Below, piece after piece: positions 25,701 to 37,700 of a stretch of DNA of 64,000 nt. Each line of letters begins with the position of its first letter. The first letter of the stretch is position 1. The translations under genes and the position numbers were made by a program. The stretch comes from Lepus europaeus (taxonomy: Eukaryota > Chordata > Mammalia > Lagomorpha > Leporidae), in the NCBI RefSeq assembly GCF_033115175.1, contig NC_084837.1, positions 63,945,266-64,009,265 of the forward strand, given 5' to 3'. The notes beneath the pieces are model-generated. The model made no database searches. It was given only the letters and a program-made list of their open reading frames with translations, and had not been told where the DNA came from.

Positions 25701-28700
25701 TTTCATGGCCTTGTCCAGCCTCTCCCAGGCAGCCTGGATGCGGCTCTTCTGGGCTTGAGCGTGGAGAGAGCAGTGGGGGGCTGCCTGGTCCAGGCTGTCT
25801 GCCAGCTCGCCCAGGGCCTGCACCCGGGCCTGGCCCAGGCTCTGCACTTCCTTGCTGAAAGCATCGAACTTCTCCTCCAGCGCCTATGAGGGGGTGCGGC
25901 AGGGAGGGTCACTCTGCAGGGGGGAGCTGGTGCCAGAACCACGGGGATTGGCCCAGAGCCACCGCGGCAGCTCCCTCCCTGCTCCACGCCCCAGTCTCCT
26001 TGCCTACTCAGGCTCAGCCCGGAGACTCACCGTGACACCCTCCAGGTCCTGCCCGTGGTCCTGGGACTCAGCGGTGGCCACCTGGGTACTCAGCCAGGTG
26101 TCCAGCAGCAGGGTCTCGTGCTCCAGCTGGTGCACCTGCAGCTGTTCCTGCAGGCCTCGGCGCCTGGCCTCCGCTCTCTGCAGCAGCTGTGTGTGGGCCT
26201 CCGTCACTACCTGCATCTGGGCCAGGACCTGGGGACTGGGGCAGGAAGGCAGCCTGGGCCAGAGCCCCCTCCGCTGACCACCCCCCACCACAGGTTGGCA
26301 GCCTGGGCCACCTCCTGCTCTCCACCCCCCGCCCCCACCTTTCCGGGCTCTGCCTGCTCTCTAGCAGTGCCGCTGCGTGCTGCAGCCGTTCCAAGCGTGG
26401 CCCAAAGGCCTCCAGGTCTCTCCGGGTGGCCTCCAGTCGCCGCAGAAGGGCCTGTGTGGCCTCGGCACACTGGCCCATGTCCTCGCTGTCCACAACACAG
26501 CCCCGCTCGGCCAGCCAGGATGCTGCCTCCAGGAGCTAGGGTGACATAGCAGAGGTTCCCCTGGGAGCTGCCGTGGAGGGTCCCGGCCTAGGGCATGAGG
26601 GCTTTAGAGCAGAGGCATTCAGCCCGGCTGTACCCACATGGGGGTCACTGAGGGGTCTGAGACCTCCCTGCCTGGGCCCTACCCCTATGTCGTCCTGGGG
26701 TCTGGAGCAGAGGCCTGACTGCAACGCTTCTCCAGGGGGCGGGGCGATCTCCCCCCCCCCCCAGCCCACGAATGATAAAGACACCGAATTCTCCGTTTTT
26801 GTCACTCAGCAGCGCCACATTTTGTCCCTTTCATTCTTCCTCTACCACTGCCTTCAGCGCTGCAGGGTGCCTTGGCCTAGCAGCAGGGAGAGGGCTGCAG
26901 GTGATGCTGACGCAAAGCGCCGCTCGAGAACCACTGGGTTAGAAGGAACTGCAGCAGAGGCCCGGGGTCTGTGTTCTGGGAAATGGGCAGCTGGGAGGCC
27001 ACGGGGGCAGGAGACCGAGCTCCCTGCGAGTTCTGCCAGCCCCGCACACTCTGGGTGTCTGACACCAGGGCTGGGCCCTGTGCACCTGCAGCACCCTCTC
27101 ACCTCCGTCACAAACTGCTGGGCCTCCTGAGCCTGGCGCAGCCGCAGCCGCCTCCGCGCCACCTCCGCCCCCAGGTGCTCCATGGCCGCCTCCAGCTCCT
27201 GCACCCGGGCAGCCACCTCGCGGGCAGCAAAGTGGCCAGCCCGCACCAGCTTGTGCCCAGTGCCCAGCACCACCCGGGTCAGAGCCTCGTGGCTGCTCAA
27301 CTCGTTCTCCAGGTTCTGTGGCAGAAGAGTAAGGGGACTGGGGATGCTATAGGACACGTGGGCACCCCAGGACCTGCTCCCAAGGAGTTGCCTCTCGCCA
27401 TCCTCCCTCCTGGAGGACCCAGAATCTCTGCGGGAGGCCCCTACCTGATGCTTCTCCTGCAGGTGCTGCACGGCGCTCAGGCTCTGGCCACAGTCCTGGG
27501 CAGTGGCCAGAGGCAGCTTCTCTTGCACCCAGGCCATCTCCTCCTCGACATCCCTGAAGAACCGCATGAGGAGGCTCCGGGCCTCCAGGGCTGCCCTACG
27601 CTCCTGCAGGGGCTCCCTCAGGTTCTCGAACCTACACGGAGGCAGGGGCATGGCGGTCAGTATTGGGACCTGCACACTAGCTCACCCTGTGCCCCTTGCT
27701 GTGGCAGGGGCAAAGCCGAGCAGACACAAGCTGAAGGCCGGGGCACCGTCCTCTGGGCAGGGCAGGGCGGGGACCTCTGCAGCAGCCGCTGGATCTGCTC
27801 CTCCAAGTCAGGGCCAAGGCAGTGTCCGTCCCGCTCGAAGGCCCGGGCCTGGCCCAGCAGGGCCTGCGCCCGTGCGGCTTGCCTCTCCACCGTTGCCTCC
27901 AGTTCCCCCTGGGTGCCCAGCAGCTCATCCACCCCAGGCAGGTCCTGGCCCCCAACGGGGCCTCTCAGCTCAGCCTCCACGGGCTCCAGCCAGCTCTGCA
28001 GGTCCTCCACGCTCTGTCGGAGACGCACGGCCTGCAGCAGAAAACACAGTGGGCAGCCGGGGAGGAGACCCAGAGCCCCATCCGGCCGCTCCGTGGTCCG
28101 CACAGGCTCACCTCGCAGGCTGCGCGAAGCCTGGCCGCCTTCCTCTGGCTGTTGGTCTGCAGCTCACGCCAGAGCTGCCCCAGCTCCTGCAGCCGCTCCG
28201 GGACAGTCTCCGAGGCCGAGGAGCCCCCCTGCAGCAGCCTCTGCCCCTCCTGCAGCCACAGCGCAGCACATACCCCATGGGCACCTGCGCCTGCTCCACG
28301 CACCAGCGGCTCTGTGTGCTGGCTGTGCGATCTTCCGCAAGTGCATTACCCTCCCTGAACTTGGCCTTCTCCATCCACATAAAGGAGATGAGACCGCTGT
28401 CTTGTTTATAATCCTTTGTAGCAGAGGGGGCTGGGTGGGGTCAGGGCCTGCCTTTGCAGGTAGGGAAGGGAATGCTACAGGGTGCTGCTCCGACTCCTCT
28501 CACCCCCGGGGCTGCTGGGTGCCACCCCTGATCACCTCAAAATGTAACCTTCAGGGCAGGCACTTGGCCCAGTGGTTAAGCTTCTTTTCATTTATTTGAA
28601 AGGCAGTTAGAGAAAGATGGAGAGAGAGAGAGAGAGAGAGAGAATCTTCATTCCATGGTTCACTCCCCAAATGGCTGCAATGACCAGGGCTGGTCCAGGC

Positions 28701-31700
28701 TAAAGCCAGGAGCTTTATCCCAATCTCCCACATGGGTGCAGGTGCCCAGGGACTTGGGCCATCTTCCACTGCTTTCCCAGGCCATCGGCAGGGAGCTGGA
28801 TCAGAATTGGAGCAGCCGAGACCCGAACCAGTGCCTATATGGGATGCCGGCACAGCAGGTAGCAGCTTAACCTGCTGTGCCACAACACTGGTCCCTAAAC
28901 TGCCTCTTAAGACACCCACATCCCGTGTCACAGTGCCTAGCCAGAGACCCAGCTCCACTTCCACTTCCAGCTTCCTGCTAATGCACACGTGGGAGGCAGC
29001 AGGTGACAGCCCACGTGGGACCCTGCCTCCTACATGGAAGACCTGAATGGAGCTCCTGGTGGCTGGCTTTGGCCTGGCCCAGCTGCAGCTGTTGTGGGCA
29101 TTTGGGAAGTGAATCAACAGATGGAAGATCTCTCTGCTTATCTCTATGCCTTTCAGATAAAGTTGAAAATTTTTATCTTTAAAAGGACTAAAAAAAAGTC
29201 CCCGTTTTTGGTGTGGGTATCCCAGGGAGGCAACTGCTTCTCCCTGTGTGACTGACTGACTGGCAGGGTGAGCACGCGAGGACTGCCGCATCCGGGGTTC
29301 CGCCCCAGACCCAGCTGCCCGTCCCACGCTCTCCCTCCGGGCCTCACCGCCTGCAGCGCCCGCTGGTGCTGTGCGCCTGCGTCCAGCTCCGCCTGCAGCT
29401 CAGCGGGGTCCCGCCCGCCCTCTTCCAGGGCCTCGAGGTTCTTCTCGCGCAGCCACGTGGCCATCTGGGCACAAGGAGAGGGTCGAGGTCTGCTGCCGAG
29501 GGCTCTCCCTGCCCTTAACCTCTGAGGGACCCCGGGGTGAGCCCCTCCCCCACAGCCGCTCCCCCACGCAAAGGGAACCTCGTGGGTCTCCTGCAGGAAC
29601 GTGTGCAGCTGCCCGAGCTCCTCCAGCTGGCAACGGCGGGCGCCTGCTCGCTCCAAGAGCGCCTCCTTCCTGCCGGGGGAGGGTCGCGTGGGCCCAGGGC
29701 CTGGGTGGCACAGGGCTGTGTGTAGTGCGTGCCAAGGCCGCCTGCCGGTCCTCCCAGCCTCAGCCCGGGCCTTCCTTTACGCGAAGGCACGCTGTGCCCC
29801 GCTCCCTAGTATCGGTGTCTGTTACGGGCTGAACTGTGGCCCCCGTGCTCATGCCGGGTGAAGTGAGCCGGTCTCAGTCCGCAGGGCCCACGGTGCTCCA
29901 GCACCGTCCAGGTCACCTGTTTCCCGGCAGCAACTTCTTTGTGAACTCCCCTTCATCTCAGCAGGGGGAAGGGGGAAGGGGGCTGCCCGTGTACTGCTTG
30001 ATGACGCAGAAAAGGCTGGTGAGCCCGGGCCAGGAGGCGGAAGGGCAGCAATGGGAGGGCTGGGCTGCCTGGGGCCCACCACCCCACCCCGCTGTGGGCC
30101 CCAGTGCCCCAGAGCCAGAGGTACCTCCGCAGCACAGCCCGGCACCTGCCCAGGGCGCTCTGGGCCTCGGGGTGTCCACGCTGCAGCAGGCCATGGGCTG
30201 CAGCTTCCAGGGCGCTGAGGTTCTCCGCCTGTGCCTCCAGGCCCTGTTCAAGCATCTCGTGTTTCCACAGGAGGGTCTCCACGGGGGCCAGGGGGTCCTG
30301 GGGGGTCAGGGAGGTTGCGCTGCCCATGGGGCTGCCCCTCTCAGCCCAAGCTCTCCTCCCGACAGCCATCCTACCACGCCCTCCACAAAGCCACTGCCCA
30401 GTGCAGCCACCTCTCAGCCCCAGGGCTGCTTCTGGCTTCAGGTCAGGGATCCTGAACCGGCAGACGTCCAGGAGGCGAGGGGCAGGGATCAGCATTTCCA
30501 GAACAGGCAAAGCCTTCCCTCCCAGCGCTCTCCCCACTGCACCTGCACCAGGACCACCCGGACTCCGATTATTCCCAGGGGACCCCCGGGGGTTCTCCAT
30601 GGGGATCAGGACAGCGGCAGATGTGAGGGGGGCAGCGGGAAGGAGGCAAGAGTGAGGCAAGGCCACACGCTCCCACTCCGGCTCCCAGGGCCAGAGAACA
30701 AGGGACTGCTTGGGGACTGGTGTGTCGGGGCGGGGGGCGGGAGGGCTCCTGGGAGTCCGCCCCCAGTGCTGCCAGGCACCTACCCCCAGCCCCTCGCTGG
30801 CCAGGCAGGCCTCCTTGCTGCAGAGCCAACGTTCCACCCGCTCCAGCGAGCTCAGAAACAGCTGGTAAGAAAGGAAAAGGCAGGAGAGAGTGGACAGAGG
30901 GTCCAGTCCCTGAAGGTGGAGGGAACTGGGTAGGAGAGCCGGGGTCCTCGGTTCCACAGGACGTGTCCCTGGCAGGCCAGACTCGCTGTGGGCAAGCTGA
31001 GCCCGGAGTGGTGGGAAAGCCTCGGCCCGAGCTTTGACCGAGGCTGGGGCTGCTGGGGGCTGGGGAAGGGGCATTGCTTACCTGGAGCTCCAGGGCCTGC
31101 TGCAGCTGCCGCTGCCGCTCCTGCCAGGCCCCCTCCAGGCTGCTCAGCTCCTGCTCCAAGGCAGCCAAGGCCTGGCGAATGTCAGGGCCGGACGGGTGCC
31201 CAGCGGTGAGCAGCTGCTGCCCAGTGCTCCGGGCCAGGCTGATGCTGTCTGCCCGGGACTCCAGCTCGGCCTAGAATGGGGTTGGGCTCAGACCCCAGCC
31301 AGAGCTGGAGGACACCCAGAGGGGACAGGCGAGGCAGGAAGACAGCTGAGGTACGGGCAGAAGAGAGAGGACCCAGGAACAGGTGGGGGGCACAGAGAGG
31401 TGGGCAATGAGGAGAGGAAGCCGGGGCCCACCTGCCCACTTACCTTGAGTGCCTGGTGCCTTTCCACCATGCTCTGGGCTTCCTCTGGGCTGCAGGGGGT
31501 GCTGGGTATGGCCATCTCGGCCCGTAACCCCTGGGCCCAGACCAGCAAATCCTGCAGCGCCGCCTGGAGCTTCTGTGCTTGGTGCAAGGCTTCCAGCGCC
31601 TCCCTCCTGCCCAGAGGGCTCAGCAGCTAGGACCAGGGGTCCCGGGCCCCTCACCCCCTGTGCCCACCAGCACCTTCTCCTGTCATTCAACCCCCGAAAA

Positions 31701-34700
31701 GCTCATAGACTAGGGGGCTGGAACACAGGGCAGTGACAACACACTCTTAGGGGAAAACGGGAGCCCAGGGAAAGCGTGGGGTGGAGATGCTGGGGCTGAA
31801 GGCCATGGGTGCCTACCGCTTCTGGGCCCTGCTCCGGAATTGCCGCCAGCTGTCCATCATGGCTTGCTGCTTGGAGCTGAGGCTGAGGGCCGCCTCGGGG
31901 CTGGCCTGGCAAAGGCAGCTTGCCTTGCGCTCCAGGGACTGTAGGGCAGCCAAGGTCAGAGGCTGGGCAGGAGGCCCCCAGCGTGCAGCCCCACTGTGCC
32001 TTGTGTCCACCAGGGTCCCACAGAGGCAGCCTCTGCACCCAGCCACACACCTCCACCTGCTCCTGTATGAGGCCTACTTCCCGCTCCAGCACTTTGAGAT
32101 TCCACAGCAGCCTCTGCGTGTGCTCCAGGCTCCTCCCGCCTTCGCCCAGGGCCTGGATCAGGGCGTCCTGCGGGGAGAGGGGCGGGGCGTGCTGGGCCGG
32201 GCTCGGGGCTGCTCTGCTGCTCAGCACCATCTCGGCAGCAGCCAGCCCACAGGTCTGTGCCTGCTGACCCGGTCCTGGGGCGAACCCTCTTGTGTTCTGG
32301 GCTTGCTCAGGGGCTGCAGCAGACAGAGTGGGGCCGCTCTGGCCTCCGCACCCACAGCGTGTCTGCGGAGGGGAGCCGAGCGGAGGGACCCCCGAGCCCG
32401 CCATGGGGCTACTGTGTCTGCGTTTGATGTTGACCCCAAGGACACAGGCTCGGCCGGGTGTCCTGGCAGACGGCTGGTGGAACCAGCTACCGAGCACCTG
32501 GTGAAGGAGAGGCGGACGAGGGGCCGGACGCCTGGGAGATGCCAGGCAGTGCCCACTTCCCTGTGTTTGACTGCTCACCTTCTCCCCAATCCGCTCAGTG
32601 ACGACGTCCAGCTCTTGGGACAACGTGTGGACCTCCAGGGCTGCTTCGAGCTGCTGCTGGTACTTGAGCAGGTTGCCATGGAAACTCGCCCACCTGGCAA
32701 GGGTCGATGGACAGTCAGCCTGGGGGCTGGCCCTCCCCGCCCCGCCCACTGCCTCGCAGCGTGGGACTGGCCTGCCATGGAGCTGGCTTTGCCGCCGGCA
32801 GATGCTCTGGACTTCCTCGGGGGCCTGGTTCTTGAGCTGCAGCGACGAGGCATCGATGCTCCTGAGGTAGGCGTCAGCCCCTGTGTCCTACGGGGAGAGC
32901 AGGTGAGGACACTGGCACCACCCCCTCAGAGCCCCTTCTTCAGCACTGGGGGTCTTCTGGGGCTCCCGGGAACATGAGGTGCAGCTCGCCTGTGGCGTGA
33001 GGCAGGTGCACTGAGCAGCATCGGCGTGGAGCCGGAGCCCCAGAATCACGTTGAAGGCCAGGAAATGCACCCAGACTGGGGAGGGCAGGAGAGTGGGCAT
33101 GGCTCCCTACCAGGAGCTTTCAAGTTAAAACACAGCTTCCGGGAGAGAGGAGGCGAGGGAGGGGTGGGGCCACGTGGGAGCTCAGCCCCCAGGGGTCACG
33201 CTGTTCCAGGCGGAGGACTTGTGTGGCAGAGGCTCCGACCCAAGCAGGCTCACAGGTGCGTGGGGAGGGGCCCGCAGGCTTCCAGCCGCTGGCTGGCATT
33301 TAGAGCTTGCTCACGTTCCCACAGCTCTCCCTGCAGCAGCTCACCCAGGGAGGCAGGGTCTGGTGCTTTGTTCCTTCTAGAGAGGCCACTGGGGTTGTCT
33401 GTGGCAGAGCCAGGATCCAAGCCCTGCTGGCTGAGGCCTAGCGCACGCGGCACTGGGCCTGTGTCTGCACCGTAAGCAGCGGTGTCTTGGGGTTAAGCTC
33501 TGCAGCCTTAAAAAAAACTCCTCCTTACTTGCACCAGGGGGGTGAGGTCAGCTCATCTGGTCTCTAAGGTCTGCTCGTGAGTGCATTTGCCCATTTCCTT
33601 CCTCTATCCTACCTAAGGGAAATGGAGTTCGGGAGGTGTGTGCAGGGGGCGCGGGGGTGAGGAGGAGGTGCTGAGAGTCACACTAAAGGGGACATGGACA
33701 ATGTCTCCATCCAGGAGCACGCACTAGCTTTCACTAAAAACTGCAATTATGGGGGGGGGGGGGGGCGGCACTGTGGTATAGTAGGCTAAGCCCCCGCCTG
33801 TGGTACACTGGTTCAAGTCCCGGCAGACCCATCTCCCTCCTTGTGGCCTGGGAAAACAGTGGAAGATGGCCCCTGTGCTTGGGTACCCTGCACTCACGTA
33901 GGAGACCCGGAAGAAGCTCCTGGCTTCAGATCGGCCCAGCTCTGGCCACTGTGGCCATTTGGGAAGTGAGCCAGTGATGGAAGACCTCCTTTTCTCCTCC
34001 TTTCTAATTCTTAAAAATAAAAAGCCCAGAGGGGCCCCCCATTCCCACCCCAGCTTCCCAGTGACACCTCGTAGAGCATGACCACCTTTCAGCAGGGGGC
34101 TGACGCGGAACAGTCCCTGCACTGTTAACGGGGCTCTCTCCAGTGCACATCCACGTGGGGGTGGGCCCAGGGGTGGGGGCAGCGCACATTGGCTGGTGCG
34201 GTTCTTTTACTACAGGTTTGGGCTCATGGGACACAGTGAGCAGGTGGGCTCCCACCACCCAGGCAGGCCTTATCCCCATTTAACAATGAGGAAACCTCTT
34301 AAGTATATGGATGCGATGCCTGAGCCCCCGGATCCGGGTTTCCCAGTGTCTGGGGCGGGCAGGGGCATTGTGCCAGTTCCTCCCTGGGCAGGGTCCCCTT
34401 ACCCTGGCCAAGGCGCCTTGGAACTGGCGGAGCTGGCGGCGGAGCTGCAGACAGTGCTCCAGATCCTGGCCCAGGTCCCCGAAGCTCACCATCGCCTCCT
34501 GCAGAGCAGTGGGTCAAGGAGGGCAGAGAGGGTGGTGCCCTGAGCACTGACCTCAGTTGCCCCAGCCTCCACTGCTGGGCAGAGGCGGGCTTTAGGGACT
34601 TCCTCCTGGGTCCTGTCTGGATCCCCATACCCCACCTGGCTGGGCCTCACCTGCCCCTGGATCCAGGTCTCTGCAAGGTCCACTCTCTGCAGGAACTCCA

Positions 34701-37700
34701 GGAAGTCCCTTCTGTCCTCCAGGGCCTGGCCCCGGAGGGCCACCGCCTGCCGCAGCTTCTCCCAGTGCTCCTGCAGCGCCTGCAGCTGCTGGGAGACCTC
34801 TCCTGCCAGGGGGTGGCCCTGGCCTAGCAGGGCCTTGCCCTCCTGGGAAGACAGGGGAGTGGGCAGTGCTCACCCGCTGCCCCTCTCCTGCCCATCACCT
34901 TGCCTCTTGACCACCCTGCGGCCAGTATGGGGCCAAGCGCCTGCTGGTACCTTGGCAATGGAGGTGAGGACCTCCTCCTGGGCCTGGACCTCGGCCTGGA
35001 AGGCCTGGTGTCTCTGCAGGAGCTTCAGCTGGGCTCTCAGCTCCCCGGGAGGGATGGGCTCTGCCAGCCGCTGGGCCCGCTCCTGGATCCAGCCCTCGGC
35101 CTGGTGGGCACCGCAGCGTGACGCCCACAGTCTTTACGCCTTGCCCACCAGAGATGTGCCCAGGGCTGCTGGCTAGGGGCTGGGGGTGGGAACTAATTTT
35201 GGAGCTGGGGCCCTCTTGCCCCTGGGGCCCTCGACTGCCTTGACAGCTTCCTCGCCTTCCTCGGGCCTGGCCCCACTGGCAGTCAGCACACGCGTGGCTC
35301 AGAATCCAAGCTCTGGGCTCCAGCCCGTGGCAGGAGAGCCACTGACCCCTGCAGGCTGGCTTCCTGGCCTCGGGGCGTGGGGAAGGGCAGGCAGTAAAGG
35401 GCATGGCCCACTGGCCTCTGACCTGGGTGATGGCCCCGGCCAAGTGGGCGAGCCGCAGCGAGGTGTGCAGGGTGTGGCCCCGGCTCTCCGCCAGGCCCTG
35501 CACTCGGGCACGCCGCTCCAGCACTGCGTGAAGCCAGTCCCGTGCCCTGCCGCTCCCGCCGAGCTGGCTCAGCTGCTCCCGGAGTGCTGCCTCCTGTGGG
35601 GAGGGCGCAGCCTGCTCTCCTCCCACCCTGCGGGCTGCAGCAGGGGTGGCCCCCCGGCACGCACAGCCCCTTCTCCCAGGAGCCTGAAGTCCCTCCCTCA
35701 GCCCCTGTAAGCCTAGGGCCGGCTCACTGCCCCAGCAACACCGGAGCCAGGCTGCTCCCCAGGGGCCACGTGAAGCCGACAGCCAGCTGCCTGCTGTGGT
35801 CCTGCAGTGTGGCCCACAGCCCCGGGCCTTCTTCCTGAGCCGTATCAGCACTGATTCTGGGTGGGCACCAAGCACCCACATGCCCCCGCTTGGGACTGTG
35901 CTGCCCCCAGCACCCCAGCACACCCAGGCCTCCCTCCCAGCCACTTACCTTTGCATCCTGGGCACTCAGCACCTTCTGGAAGACCTCGTGCCTGCGGATC
36001 AATTGCTCTACTTCTTCCACGGAGCCCCCCAGGGCACTGGTTCGCAGGGAGGCCTGGACCCGCCCACAGGAGAGGCAGACCTGTCAAGGACTGCAGCCAG
36101 CCAGTCCCTTTGTCCACAGTGGGCTGCACTGGGGCAGGGCCCCTGGGTGGAGCAAGGGGCCTGTGGCGGGATGGGGCCTAACTGGTGCAGGGGCATTGAC
36201 GAGGCTGTGCGGTGCACAGGAACCGAGGTGGGGGCTTGCACAAAGAGGAGCACACCGAAGCCTTGGCCCACTCCCTCTGGGCTCGCTCTGGGCTGGGGTT
36301 AGGGAGGAGACCCCACCTAATGCCTGGTGTTCCAGATCAGAGAACATCAGAGAGCCAGTGAGGGAGGGGACGAGTGCAGAGAGTGGAAGGAGAATGGGAG
36401 GCGCGCGTGCGCATGTGCGTGCTGGGGCGAGAGCACCTGCCTCCTGGGCGGTGAGGGCCTTCTCCAGGTGGCTGCAGGCTCCGAGGAAGCGCTGTTCCGC
36501 CTGCGCGGCCTGCAGCCTCTCTTGCTTCCACGCCCAGACCTGGAACACCTGGTCCCGCGCATTCTGGAGGGCTTGCAGCCCTTCCTGGACCTGCAGGTGG
36601 GCACATGGGGAGGGCGGGAAGAAGATCCCAAAGGCAGTCAGGCCAGCAGGGCGCAGCGGGGCAAGGGCAGCAGGTGGCCAGGGAGGCCAGGCTGGGGACA
36701 CTGGAAGAGGGACTCACCTCCTCAGCAGGTGTCCCCGCGGTCAACAGTGCCTGTTGGCCCAGCTGAGCAGCCTGCTGCCACACCTCCTCCTGGGCCTGCA
36801 GCTGTGTCCAGAGTTGGTGGTGGGCGCTGAGCTGGAGGGCGCCACTGCCGTGCTCCAGGGCGCTCTCCTCCCTCTGCAGTTCCTGCCGCACCCTGGCTGC
36901 CCAGGAGGCGTAGTCCTGCACCTGAGCCAGGAGGCAGGCGAGAGCCTAATGGGAGCTGGAGGCGGAGCCACAGCCCACCTGACTCCACTCACAGCCCTGG
37001 AAGAGGCCAGCCAGGCCCTGGTTCTTCTGGCTTCTCTGTTCTCTTCCAAGCCAATCCTCCAGGGCCCGCGCACCCTCCCTGCCAGGCCCTTCTTCCTCTG
37101 CCTCCCTCTCCCCTCCTCCCAGCTCACCCGAGGGCCTGCGCCAGCAGCAGCAGCAGCAGCGAGAGCAGCTGAGCAGTCCCTGAGGGCTGGGAAAGGCTCC
37201 CCTGCTCTCGGAGGGCCGAGGCCGCCTCTGCCTCAGGAAGACTTGCCCGTCCTGGACCCCTCACTGCCCGCCCCGTCCCCTGAACTCAGCTTCAGAACCA
37301 GCCAGTGGCCCCCCATGGTCACACAGTGCCCAAGCCCGGCATCGCCAGAGGGACGAGGTGAGTGGCAGCACGTACAGGAAAGGTGCTGTACTCTCGAGTG
37401 CGAACCGAGCTGAGGATTAAGCACCCTGCACAGAAGGTCCCTAACCTCAAGCCTTTTGGCAGAGTCAGAGTTTGGGCCTCCTGGTCCAGCAGGCACTGGG
37501 ACGTGGTGACTCCTGGGACAGCCCATGGCCAAGACCCAGTGTCCCCGTCTGACTCTGGGGTGTTGGCTCATCTGCCCAGAGAGGTAGGCTCCATGGAGGC
37601 AGTGGCTGCGTCTTCCACGGTTTCAGGGTCACCCCTCGTTCCACCCACAGCTCCTAGCAGAGAGGTCAAGTGGATGCCTCGAACATCTGTGTCTCCAGCT

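Noticed and set aside
26971-28599. 542-codon open frame on the + strand
   Set aside because: It lies antisense to SPTBN5 exons 49-52 and their introns. The length reflects GC-rich coding sequence that lacks stops on the opposite strand; the peptide has no recognisable domain and runs through exon-intron borders.
35890-37413. 507-codon open frame on the + strand
   Set aside because: Antisense to SPTBN5 exons 32-34 and introns. The same GC-bias explanation applies, and no family resemblance is visible.
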